Source: Clostridia bacterium (GTDB lineage Bacteria > Bacillota > Clostridia > Christensenellales > Aristaeellaceae). From it: a DNA stretch of 64,000 nucleotides. Below the pieces are notes generated by a model. It did not search any database. It was given only the letters and a program-made list of their open reading frames with translations, and was not told where the DNA came from. Location of the stretch: NCBI GenBank assembly GCA_017501255.1, contig JAFVXE010000025.1, positions 1 to 64,000 on the forward strand, written 5' to 3'. The translations under genes were made by a program, and so were the position numbers. Of the stretch, positions 1 through 7,321 are shown piece after piece. Numbering within the stretch: the first letter of the stretch is position 1; every line of letters starts with the position of its first letter.

Positions 1-844
1 CAAAGCGGACTGCATCGACGAACTTGACGGAGCCGCCGAGAGCCTTTGCTGCGGAAGCGATGTACTTCTCAACGGTGAATGCGTTGTCCTTGACGAACTC
101 CTGCTGGAGCAGGCAGTTCTCTTCGTAGAACTTGTTCATCTTACCCATGACGATCTTCTCCTTAACAGGAGCGGGCTTGGAAGCCATCTTGGGGTCAGCG
201 TCCATAAGAGCGAGAGCGATCTTCTTCTCCTCAGCGAGAACAGCCTCGCTGACCTGGCTCTTATCCCAGAAACGGGGATTGAGAGCTGCGATCTGCATAG
301 CAACGTCCTTGCCGATTTCGGTAGCGTCGATGCCGCCGGAAACTTCCATGTTGACCAGAACGCCGATCTTGCCGCCGCCGTGAACATAAACGACGGAGGT
401 GTTCTCTGCGTAGCGGACGAAACGACGGATCTGGAGATTCTCGCCGATGGACATGACCTTCTCAGGCATAGTCTCAGCAACGGTGAGCTCAGAGCCGGGG
501 TACTTGCAGTTCATGAGAGCGTCAACATCAGCGGGATCGTTCTCGAGAACGACCTTGGCGATGTCCTTAACGAAAGCAACGAAGAGCTCGCTCTTTGCGC
601 AGAAGTCGGTCTCGCAGTTAACTTCGACAACAACGCCTACACCGTTCTCGGAGAGGGCGTAGCTCATGCCTTCAGCAGCAATGCGGCCGGCCTTCTTGGC
701 GGCCTTAGCAAGGCCCTTTTCACGGAGCCATTCAACAGCCTTATCCATATCACCGTTGGTCTCGGTCAGGGCCTTCTTGCAGTCCATCATACCAACGTTG
801 GTCATTTCGCGGAGAGTCTTAACATCCTGAGCGGTAAATGCCAT
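1..844 (-). CDS. tsf: Elongation factor Ts (3' end beyond window)
   Basis: Guanine-nucleotide exchange factor that recycles EF-Tu in the cytoplasm. The frame begins MAFTAQDVKTLREMTNVGMM and carries the N-terminal UBA-like domain and the EF-Ts signature around CKKALTETNGDMDKAVEWLR, followed by the dimerisation core (for example VVYVHGGGKIGVLV). The start is fixed by an AGGAGG-type ribosome site just upstream, at about 850-859. The C-terminus runs off the left edge, so about 281 residues are visible. It lies 32 nt downstream of rpsB in the classic rpsB-tsf operon and is presumably co-transcribed from the promoter ahead of rpsB. Confidence 0.97.
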   Translation of the reverse strand, partial: MAFTAQDVKTLREMTNVGMMDCKKALTETNGDMDKAVEWLREKGLAKAAKKAGRIAAEGMSYALSENGVGVVVEVNCETDFCAKSELFVAFVKDIAKVVLENDPADVDALMNCKYPGSELTVAETMPEKVMSIGENLQIRRFVRYAENTSVVYVHGGGKIGVLVNMEVSGGIDATEIGKDVAMQIAALNPRFWDKSQVSEAVLAEEKKIALALMDADPKMASKPAPVKEKIVMGKMNKFYEENCLLQQEFVKDNAFTVEKYIASAAKALGGSVKFVDAVRF

Positions 845-876
845 GATTATTTCCTCCTAATATCTTTCAGTATAAA

Positions 877-1599
877 TTATTCAGCTTCGGTGGTCTCGGT
901 CTCAGCCTCTGCGTCCTCGCCCTGACGGCCTTCAACAACAGCGTTAGCCATGGTTGCAGAGATCAGGCGGATAGCGCGGATAGCGTCGTCGTTGCCGGGG
1001 ATAACATAGTCGACCTCGTCGGGATCGCAGTTGGTGTCAACGATAGCAACGATGGGGATGTGAAGCTTGCGAGCCTCAGCGATAGCATTGTGCTCCTTGC
1101 GGGGGTCAACAACGAAGAGAGCGCCGGGGAGCTTCTTCATTTCCTTAACGCCGCCAAGGTACTTTTCCAGCTTTTCCATCTCGTGGAGAAGCTTGATAAC
1201 TTCCTTCTTGGGGAGCATATCGAAGGTGCCGTCTTCCTGCATCTTCTTCAGCTGAGCAAGACGCTCAACGCGGGTGCGCATGGTCTTGAAGTTGGTGAGC
1301 ATGCCGCCCAGCCAACGAGCGTTTACATAGTACTGACCAACGCGGGTAGCCTCCTCACGGACTGCGTCCTGAGCCTGCTTCTTGGTGCCGACGAACAGGA
1401 TGCTCTTGCCTTCCATAGCCAGGTCACGCACGAAGTTGTAGGCTTCGTCGGCCTTGCGGACGGTCTTCTGCAGGTCGATGATGTAGATGCCGTTGCGCTC
1501 GGTGAAGATGTACTGAGCCATTTTGGGGTTCCAGCGGCGGGTCTGGTGACCGAAGTGCACGCCCGCTTCCAGGAGCTGCTTCATAGAGATAACTGCCAT
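877..1599 (-). CDS. rpsB: 30S ribosomal protein S2
   Basis: Structural protein of the small ribosomal subunit, needed to recruit S1 or mRNA. The 240-residue product starts [20 protein letters not shown], the near-invariant S2 N-terminus, and contains the S2 signature around [14 protein letters not shown] and the [15 protein letters not shown] strand. The C-terminal tail is acidic (Glu/Asp/Thr-rich). An in-frame upstream extension of 70 codons exists but lacks S2 homology, and the ribosome site (AGGA, about 1603-1613) supports the chosen start. It is the first gene of the rpsB-tsf operon. Confidence 0.98.
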   Translation of the reverse strand: MAVISMKQLLEAGVHFGHQTRRWNPKMAQYIFTERNGIYIIDLQKTVRKADEAYNFVRDLAMEGKSILFVGTKKQAQDAVREEATRVGQYYVNARWLGGMLTNFKTMRTRVERLAQLKKMQEDGTFDMLPKKEVIKLLHEMEKLEKYLGGVKEMKKLPGALFVVDPRKEHNAIAEARKLHIPIVAIVDTNCDPDEVDYVIPGNDDAIRAIRLISATMANAVVEGRQGEDAEAETETTEAE

Positions 1600-1702
1600 T
1601 TTGGGTATCCTCCTTGTTTTTTCCACCCCTTGGGCCACACCGCACAGCCACCGCCATTGGGCGGCACAAGCATGCGAACCACAAAGGTGCGTAATCGGAT
1701 AG

Positions 1703-1731
1703 AGTATAGCACAACCCAGTGGGATGCGCAA
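1703..1731 (-). promoter_or_regulatory. Sigma-A promoter for rpsB-tsf
   Basis: Minus-strand TTGCGC (1726-1731), 17-nt spacer, TATACT (1703-1708). TGTGC directly precedes the -10, giving an extended -10. It leaves a leader of about 100 nt before rpsB. Confidence 0.7.
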
Positions 1732-1835
1732 GGGGTCGGACAGGATTTTTAGGGAAAAGCGGGAAATAAAGATGAGAAGAAAGAGGAACCCCGGATGGCG
1801 GTGGATCAATCATAGGGAAATCGCCGAAAAATGGC

Positions 1836-1864
1836 TTGCACTGGGCCGGTTTCTGTGCTATGAT
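1836..1864 (+). promoter_or_regulatory. Sigma-A promoter for the 1897 gene
   Basis: TTGCAC (1836-1841), 17-nt spacer, TATGAT (1859-1864), with TGTGC just before the -10. It lies 32 nt upstream of the start codon at 1897. Confidence 0.7.
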
Positions 1865-1896
1865 ACCACCAATTTTATCAAAAGGAGCGTGACGGA

Positions 1897-2268
1897 ATGT
1901 TTATCGCAGCAGGCAAAACTTATCTGACCGTATCCCAGTTGAAGGCAAAAGAGGAAGGCAAACTGGACGGCGTGCTGTACCGGGGCTACAAGGTACCCCA
2001 GTACCGGGATGTCTATGACCGCCGGGTGCTGTACTTCCGGGAGCGCTTTCCCTGCTTTGACTCCTACGACCGGCTCCACGAAAACCGCTATTACCACTGG
2101 TACGCCATTGAGGACGGCCAGCAGGTAACGCTGGTGTACACCGAGGATGAAACTCCCGGCGCACAGGTGCATGAGGACTATCTGCCGAATGCCAAAACGG
2201 CATTCTATTCGCCGCAGTGGATTGACCGGGAACTGGTGGCGGCGGGGTGGCTGAAAAACAAGACTTGA
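1897..2268 (+). CDS. Small hypothetical protein
   Basis: I do not recognise this family. The 123-residue product has no signal peptide or membrane segment. It is rich in aromatic and charged residues (YYHWYAIEDG, YRGYKVPQYRDVYDRR), suggesting a compact soluble beta-rich fold. The start is supported by AAGGAG about 10 nt upstream and by the promoter ending at 1864, and codon use matches the neighbours. It stands alone between the divergent rpsB operon and the beta-helix gene, so context gives no function. Confidence 0.75.
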   Translation: MFIAAGKTYLTVSQLKAKEEGKLDGVLYRGYKVPQYRDVYDRRVLYFRERFPCFDSYDRLHENRYYHWYAIEDGQQVTLVYTEDETPGAQVHEDYLPNAKTAFYSPQWIDRELVAAGWLKNKT

Positions 2269-2432
2269 CATTTGGACTACTTTGGCGCTATTTATGACGC
2301 TTTTCTGGCAATGATGATTTGTGTGAACAATGCTTGGTCTGAAAGATTGTTTCAGCGTATGCAATAAGGTGTGAAAAAGTACAGCTAAATGTTACAGAAG
2401 ATTACAAAAGGATAAATTGTGAGTGTTTTGAA

Positions 2433-2462
2433 TTGACATAGATTTCCATAGTGCGATATAGT
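2433..2462 (+). promoter_or_regulatory. Sigma-A promoter for the beta-helix protein
   Basis: TTGACA (2433-2438), 18-nt spacer, TATAGT (2457-2462). A GGAGGTG ribosome site follows before the ATG at 2493. The 2269-2432 stretch ahead of it is AT-rich, and I saw nothing else in it. Confidence 0.75.
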
Positions 2463-2492
2463 AAAAAAACCTAATATATGGAGGTGTGAATC

Positions 2493-3662
2493 ATGAATGT
2501 GAAGAAGATCGCAACGATGTTGATTGTATTGGTTCTTTCTTTTGCAATGTTCAGCGTGGCATATGCTGATGAAACTGTGACAGTTTCCAATGCTGCTAAG
2601 CTGGAAGAGGTACTGACGGAATACAGCAATAAGACCACCGGTAAGAATCTCGGCAAAGTTACCATCAATATTACTGCCGGTTCTGTTATTGAGGGGAACT
2701 TTGTTATTCCGCAGCGTGTTGGCACCAACCTGATCATTGAGGGTAATGGCAGCACCATCAAGGGCAGACTGGAGATTGATGGCGATAGCAACGATACCCC
2801 TGAAACCCTGACAATCAAGAATCTGGTGTTCGATGCCACTGGTTTGTCTGCATCGCTGGATTATCTGATTGGTCAGAACAGTGCGGATGGTGATACTTCC
2901 GGTTTGGATAATAGTGTGCGTTACCCTCATAATGTCACGATTGATAACTGTACCTTTAAGGGCAATAGCGAACTTCCAGCCATCAAGCTCAGACAAAGTC
3001 TGGGTACTGTGACTATTTCTAATTGCCAGACAGATGGTATGCACAGTCTGCTGCAGGCTTATGGCTGTAACCAGATTACTGTTGACAGCTGCGTAATAAC
3101 AGGCGGTCGTGGTCTTTCTCTTGGTACATCCAAGGATGTTACGGTAAAGAACACCAAATTTGCTATCGCTGATGATGAATATGCCATCAGAACTGATTTG
3201 AATACCGGAAATGGGCCTGCTGCCTATTCTGTTAAGTTGACTATTACCGATAACACCTTCTGTGCTGGTCAGCCGATCGTTGTCAGATACGCTTCAACCG
3301 TATCCGACCATTCTTTGACTGTTACCGGCAACACCTATGAGCATTTGACGGTGGAGGAAAGCGATAAGGTTGTCACGCCTGATAAAGGTGCAACGCTGGA
3401 TATGTTTACTGGTGAGGAACAAGCGATTTCAGATGATCTGAATACCTTCAAGCAGAGCCCTGGCGCTGATCCCGAACCTGAACCTGAACCTGAACCCAGC
3501 TCAGCTCCTTCTACCACTACAGCTCCTACTCCTACTCCTGCGCCTGTAGCTGCGCCTCCGAAAGCTGGGGATGAAAGCCATTTGTTTGGCTGGATGGCAC
3601 TGATGGTTTTGAGCTTTGCCGGTGTGGTAATCTTTGGGAAAAAGCGGTTCTCTAACCGTTAA
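2493..3662 (+). CDS. Secreted surface-anchored beta-helix protein
   Basis: 389 residues. There is a signal peptide (residues 1-25, cleavage probably after AYA). Residues about 30-290 carry short beta-strand rungs with repeated N-C-T/F and IT/VT patterns (VTIDNCTFKGNS, VTISNCQTDGM, VTVKNTKFAI), as in right-handed parallel beta-helix proteins. A Pro/Glu then Pro/Thr/Ala-rich wall-spanning linker follows (about 315-350). The tail is PPKAGDES, a hydrophobic segment and KKRFSNR, which has the layout of a sortase signal (LPxTG, hydrophobic, basic) but with a divergent motif. It is probably displayed on the cell wall or membrane; ligand or enzyme activity is unknown. Terminators follow at 3686 and 3733. 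Confidence 0.8.
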   Translation: MNVKKIATMLIVLVLSFAMFSVAYADETVTVSNAAKLEEVLTEYSNKTTGKNLGKVTINITAGSVIEGNFVIPQRVGTNLIIEGNGSTIKGRLEIDGDSNDTPETLTIKNLVFDATGLSASLDYLIGQNSADGDTSGLDNSVRYPHNVTIDNCTFKGNSELPAIKLRQSLGTVTISNCQTDGMHSLLQAYGCNQITVDSCVITGGRGLSLGTSKDVTVKNTKFAIADDEYAIRTDLNTGNGPAAYSVKLTITDNTFCAGQPIVVRYASTVSDHSLTVTGNTYEHLTVEESDKVVTPDKGATLDMFTGEEQAISDDLNTFKQSPGADPEPEPEPEPSSAPSTTTAPTPTPAPVAAPPKAGDESHLFGWMALMVLSFAGVVIFGKKRFSNR

Positions 3663-3685
3663 TGTAGTAAAATATCTTCTTATCG

Positions 3686-3725
3686 GGCTGTTGCAGTATT
3701 GCTTGCTGCAACAGCCTTTTGTTTT
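3686..3725 (+). terminator. Terminator after the beta-helix gene
   Basis: An 11-bp perfect stem (GGCTGTTGCAG / CTGCAACAGCC) with a 9-nt loop, followed by TTTTGTTTT. Confidence 0.9.
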
Positions 3726-3732
3726 GGATGTA

Positions 3733-3773
3733 AAAAAGGTTTCCTCGCATAACAAATCAGAGGAAACCTTTTT
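3733..3773. terminator. Bidirectional terminator between convergent genes
   Basis: AAAAAGGTTTCCTC and GAGGAAACCTTTTT are perfect inverted repeats flanked by A and T runs, so the hairpin works on both strands. It sits between the plus-strand beta-helix gene and the minus-strand GH43 gene. Confidence 0.85.
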
Positions 3774-3819
3774 CTTATGGGATAATTACACTGCTATGAG
3801 TGAGAAAGTCCAATAAGCC

Positions 3820-5163
3820 TTATTTCAAAAACACAAACTCCTCCACATCGCAGATCACTCTGCCATCGAAGAAAGGCCGCATCCAGTCGCTCTGGGGCTG
3901 GTTCATCTCGGCCCGCAGATACAGGGCATGGCGGCCGGTGACATTTTCCACCCGGGCACGGTACACGCCATCGTTCAGACCGATGGTCACTGTGCCGATC
4001 TCCTTGCCGCCGGCTTCCTCGGTGGGGGCGTCGATCATCACGTGCAGCTTGCCGTGCTGTCCCCCGCCAATCACCTTGATGGCAAATTCCATGGTTTTGG
4101 TGGCGGTGTCCTGACCGAAATCGAAATACTTGTAGCCCAGCACGCAGCCGTCGGTCACCTTCATCACCACCCGGCGGAACACATCTTTCTCGGTAACGAA
4201 GCAGCCGCCGGTGAGCACGCAGGCGATCTCCGCCTTCACGGGCTCGTAGGGGGTAAGGGATTCCTCAAAGCCAAGGCTGGTCATCTCCACCGGGGGAATG
4301 GTGCCATCGGGCAGGATTTCGATCTTCTCCACACAGGCCCGGCGGGAAGTGATGGAGTTGTTGGTCATGCGGTGATAGAACACGTACCACTGCCCGTTGA
4401 TCTGACAAATGGAGCCGTGGTTGTTGCCAGCAGGGTAGTCCACGCCGTTGTCGATGATATAGCCCCGGTAGGTGAAGGGGCCGGTGGGGGAGTCAGAAGT
4501 GGCGTAGGCCAGGCGGCTGCCCTTGCGGGGGGAGTAGATGAGATAATAGGTATCGCCCACCTTGCGGGGAGAGGAAGCCTCGTAGAACCGGCGTTCGATG
4601 GGTTGGTTTTCGCTGGCGTCCATCAGGGGGCTGATCAGGCTGCCGGGGATGACCTTGTACATGGTTTCGGGATCCAGCTGATTCATGTGGGAACCCTCGA
4701 AGCCATAGTAGCAGTACACCTTGCCGTCATCATCCACCAAAACGCCCACATCGTTGAAGATGCCCTCGTCGCCGCCGTCCTCGGGGGCATAGTCATAGGT
4801 GGACAGGAAGGTGAAGGGGCCTTCCGGCTTGTCGCTGACGCTGACGCAGCCCTTGGCGCCCACGATGTAGGTGTACAGGTAGTACTTGCCGTCCTTTTCC
4901 ACCACGTCGGGGGCAAAGAGGGCATGATCGGTGTGGGGCACGGAGGAGAGATGATCGGTATCCGGTTTGGTATGGAAGCTGTGCCCGTGGCAGACCCAAT
5001 GGTTCAGGTCGTTGACGGAGGCAGACCAGACCTTCAGTTTGTAGTTGCAGAATTCGGTGCCGCCGTAGCGGTCGTGGGAGCCGTAGAGATACACCCGGTC
5101 GCCAAAGAGCCGGGGTTCGCCGTCGGGAATGCATTCCCACAGGGGCAGGATGGGATTGGGCAT
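3820..5163 (-). CDS. Glycoside hydrolase family 43
   Basis: Probable arabinofuranosidase or xylosidase acting on arabinoxylan side chains. The 447-residue product begins MPNPILPLWECIPDGEPR; the Asp in IPDGEPR is the expected GH43 general base at the start of the five-bladed propeller. Later propeller strands include FAPDVVEKDGKYYLY, YEASSPRKVGDTYYLIYS (Glu/Ser region of the general acid) and HGSICQINGQWYVFYHR. A C-terminal beta-sandwich covers about residues 310-447. There is no signal peptide, so it is cytoplasmic and presumably acts on imported oligosaccharides. AAGGAGGT lies 7 nt before this ATG and excludes the longer open frame upstream. Confidence 0.88.
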   Translation of the reverse strand: MPNPILPLWECIPDGEPRLFGDRVYLYGSHDRYGGTEFCNYKLKVWSASVNDLNHWVCHGHSFHTKPDTDHLSSVPHTDHALFAPDVVEKDGKYYLYTYIVGAKGCVSVSDKPEGPFTFLSTYDYAPEDGGDEGIFNDVGVLVDDDGKVYCYYGFEGSHMNQLDPETMYKVIPGSLISPLMDASENQPIERRFYEASSPRKVGDTYYLIYSPRKGSRLAYATSDSPTGPFTYRGYIIDNGVDYPAGNNHGSICQINGQWYVFYHRMTNNSITSRRACVEKIEILPDGTIPPVEMTSLGFEESLTPYEPVKAEIACVLTGGCFVTEKDVFRRVVMKVTDGCVLGYKYFDFGQDTATKTMEFAIKVIGGGQHGKLHVMIDAPTEEAGGKEIGTVTIGLNDGVYRARVENVTGRHALYLRAEMNQPQSDWMRPFFDGRVICDVEEFVFLK

Positions 5164-5202
5164 GAGGGGACCTCCTTTGGGGTTGTGTTCGATGTTACCT
5201 AT

Positions 5203-5231
5203 ATGATAGAGGGCGGATGGGTCGCCGTCAA
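5203..5231 (-). promoter_or_regulatory. Promoter for the GH43 gene
   Basis: Minus-strand TTGACG (5226-5231), 17-nt spacer, TATCAT (5203-5208), about 40 nt before the start codon. Confidence 0.65.
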
Positions 5232-5265
5232 GGGCTGATTTGGCAGAAAAGAAAGGCGTTGCAGC

Positions 5266-5301
5266 AAAGAAAAAGCATTCTGTCTGCTGACAGAATGCTT
5301 T
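5266..5301 (-). terminator. Terminator after the GNAT gene
   Basis: A 13-bp perfect stem (5272-5284 with 5289-5301) and a 4-nt loop. On the minus strand it is followed by TTC and further T-rich sequence. Confidence 0.8.
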
Positions 5302-5333
5302 GGTGTCGAAAAATGTCGGGATGCAGGGGGAGA

Positions 5334-5756
5334 TCATTCCCCGGCCATCCATTGATCCATCCCGCTTCCGGCTCCTTCACAGGGGCGACGGCGGAAGCCC
5401 AGCTTCTCATAGAAAGGCTCCTTGCCGGGAGCGGCGCTGAGATTCAGCTTGATGCTCCAACCGGGTTTCAGCTGGGAACGCAGCCAGTCCTTCAGCGAGG
5501 TGACCATCAGCCGTCCCAGCCCCTGGCGCTGGTAGGCGGGCAGCACCATCACATCGCACAATTGGGCTTGATAACCGCCATCCCACAAAAGGCGGGCCAT
5601 GGCAATGGGGGTGTCCCCATCCTTGAGACAGATCATCTTTGCAGAATTTTTCAGGCCGTTTTCAATCTGCTCCATGGCAATGGGTGTCCAGCCCATCAGG
5701 GTGCGGAAATACAGAAAATCCTCCGGGGTGATCACATCGGTCTGAATCAGGTTCAT
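5334..5756 (-). CDS. GNAT family N-acetyltransferase
   Basis: 140-residue cytoplasmic acyltransferase of unknown substrate. It has the acetyl-CoA pyrophosphate-binding loop VLPAYQRQGLGRLMV (Q/R-x-x-G-x-G/A) at about residues 66-80, and the C-terminal FYEKLGFRRRP strand typical of GNAT folds. The start at MNLIQTDV is preferred because AAGGAGG lies 8 nt upstream; a ten-codon longer frame has no such site. It is monocistronic, with its own promoter and terminator, and divergent from the VanW-like gene. Confidence 0.88.
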   Translation of the reverse strand: MNLIQTDVITPEDFLYFRTLMGWTPIAMEQIENGLKNSAKMICLKDGDTPIAMARLLWDGGYQAQLCDVMVLPAYQRQGLGRLMVTSLKDWLRSQLKPGWSIKLNLSAAPGKEPFYEKLGFRRRPCEGAGSGMDQWMAGE

Positions 5757-5800
5757 GGCGGCCTCCTTGGAGAATGTTACAATCATAGGAAACGGCGCTC

Positions 5801-5829
5801 ATTATAGCATGGAACTGCTTTGTATGCAA
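5801..5829 (-). promoter_or_regulatory. Promoter for the GNAT gene
   Basis: Minus-strand TTGCAT (5824-5829), 17-nt spacer ending ATGC, TATAAT (5801-5806). Confidence 0.75.
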
Positions 5830-5875
5830 CGAAAATTCCGCTGCAAAACAAAGGAAAACCAATCTGGCTTTCCTG

Positions 5876-5904
5876 TTGTCGGCAGACGGGTTTTGTGCTA
5901 TGAT
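5876..5904 (+). promoter_or_regulatory. Promoter for the VanW-like gene
   Basis: TTGTCG (5876-5881), 17-nt spacer ending TGTGC, TATGAT (5899-5904). Confidence 0.65.
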
Positions 5905-5956
5905 GAAAGTGAGGGTGTGTGCCCTTCATCCTTTTCACAGAATGAAAGGAATCGCT

Positions 5957-7099
5957 ATGTTGAAAAAGTTTTTGTTGATTTTTCTTTGTGTATGCTTGCT
6001 CCTGCCGGGGATGACCATGGCGGAGACGGCTCAGGAACCCGCCCCTGAAGCCACGCCCCTGCCGGAGAATATCGAGATGGAGGGCTTTGCCGATCCGGAG
6101 GCGGATACCGCCGGGGATGTGTCCAATCAGCCTGCCAGCATTGAGGGATTGAAGCCCCTGTATATTGCCACCATCAAGCCCTTTGCCGGAGGCAATGCCA
6201 TTCGTATGCGCGCTTTACAGACCAGCGAAAGCGATGCGGTATGCTCCGTGGAAAAAGGCGAAGAAGTGACGGTGTACGCCGTCTATCCCAGCTATGTGCT
6301 GGCTGAGTATCAGGGCCATGTGGGCTATATCATCCGCACCTGGGTGGACGAGGATATGCACACCATCGACCCGGTGAATACGCCGCCCTACGGCACCGTG
6401 CCATCTCAGTTCGTGGCTACGGTGAAGGAGCTTGCGCCAGTGTATACCAGCCCTTCCACCAGCGCAGATGTGAATGATATCAAGGTGGGCGCAGGCAGCA
6501 AGGTGGCTATCCTTGAATTTGTGGACGGCTTTGCCAAAGTGCTCTACTGGCGCAGCTACGGCTATATCGATGCCACCCTTTTGACAGATGTCGTGACAGT
6601 CTCCCCCACGGAGACTCCCATGAGCAATGATACGCCCATTGCCGCTTTCTGTAGCTTCTTTGAGTACAACACCGGCAAAGAGGGTAACGATGGCCGCTGC
6701 AAGAACATCGTGCGCAGCTGCGAACTGATGACCCGCACCATGCAGCCCGGTGAGGTACTGGATTTCAACGCCCATGTAGGCCCCTACAAGAAGAGCAACG
6801 GCTACCATGCTGCCCCGGTATTGATCGATGGCGGCAGCCAGCTGGGCTATGGCGGCGGTACCTGCCAGAGCAGCTCCACCCTGTACAACACGGTGCGTCA
6901 GCTCAGCGGCATCACCATTCTGCACCGCCGTCCCCATGGCCCCGGCTGCGCCCGCTACCTGCCCATGCATCAGGATGCAGCGGTGGGCAATACCCAGCTC
7001 AATTTCATCTTCCGTAACGATTATGATTTCCCCATCCGCATTCTGGCGGAAAGCACCGGCGAAGGTTCCGTTTGTATTCAGGTGTTCCGGGGAGAATAA
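5957..7099 (+). CDS. Secreted SH3-domain / VanW-like protein
   Basis: 380 residues. Signal peptide MLKKFLLIFLCVCLLLPG...MAE, a Pro/Glu-rich linker, then two bacterial SH3-like domains (about residues 55-135 and 150-220). The C-terminal VanW (G5-associated) domain carries the conserved blocks TGKEGNDGRCKNIVRSC, GEVLDFNAHVGPY, GYGGGTCQSSSTLYN and the NDYDFPIRI strand. VanW domains occur in cell-wall proteins of Clostridia; their activity is unresolved and the link to vancomycin resistance is only historical. The cell-wall location is inferred. AAAGGA lies 7 nt before this ATG; in-frame upstream starts are weaker and would bury the signal peptide. Confidence 0.85.
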   Translation: MLKKFLLIFLCVCLLLPGMTMAETAQEPAPEATPLPENIEMEGFADPEADTAGDVSNQPASIEGLKPLYIATIKPFAGGNAIRMRALQTSESDAVCSVEKGEEVTVYAVYPSYVLAEYQGHVGYIIRTWVDEDMHTIDPVNTPPYGTVPSQFVATVKELAPVYTSPSTSADVNDIKVGAGSKVAILEFVDGFAKVLYWRSYGYIDATLLTDVVTVSPTETPMSNDTPIAAFCSFFEYNTGKEGNDGRCKNIVRSCELMTRTMQPGEVLDFNAHVGPYKKSNGYHAAPVLIDGGSQLGYGGGTCQSSSTLYNTVRQLSGITILHRRPHGPGCARYLPMHQDAAVGNTQLNFIFRNDYDFPIRILAESTGEGSVCIQVFRGE

Positions 7100-7115
7100 T
7101 AGATTGATAAACAGT

Positions 7116-7147
7116 AAACCCGTCGGTTGTGAATACCGGCGGGTTTG
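7116..7147 (+). terminator. Terminator after the VanW-like gene
   Basis: AAACCCGTCGGT pairs with ACCGGCGGGTTT (one T-G pair) across a 7-nt loop, but only a weak T tract follows. Confidence 0.65.
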
Positions 7148-7160
7148 CGTTATACAACAA

Positions 7161-7192
7161 ACGGACATCCGGCGATCGGATGTCCGTCTTTT
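7161..7192 (+). terminator. Second terminator after the VanW-like gene
   Basis: Perfect 11-bp stem ACGGACATCCG / CGGATGTCCGT with a 5-nt loop, then CTTTT. Confidence 0.8.
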
Positions 7193-7227
7193 CGCATTAG
7201 CGAATAATCTCATCTGTACAATCCCCA

Positions 7228-7306
7228 CTGCGCCCATGCAATGGGCGCAGCGAGTGGGTGCAGGGAGCCTTGCTCCCTGTCGGGTTTTCAAAGGGCAGAG
7301 CCCTTT
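7228..7306. repeat. Tandem three-hairpin intergenic module
   Basis: Three consecutive perfect short hairpins, each with a 3-nt loop: stems of 10 bp (7228-7250), 8 bp (7261-7279) and 7 bp (7290-7306). None has a T tract. Related GC-rich hairpins occur at 20037-20051 and 23751-23795. They resemble the short palindromic intergenic modules common in Clostridia; function unknown. Confidence 0.7.
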
Positions 7307-7321
7307 GGCCCCATTTCCCAA

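Noticed and set aside
7228..7306. CRISPR array or tandem terminators
   Set aside because: The three units differ in sequence, so they are not direct repeats with spacers, and none has a T tract.
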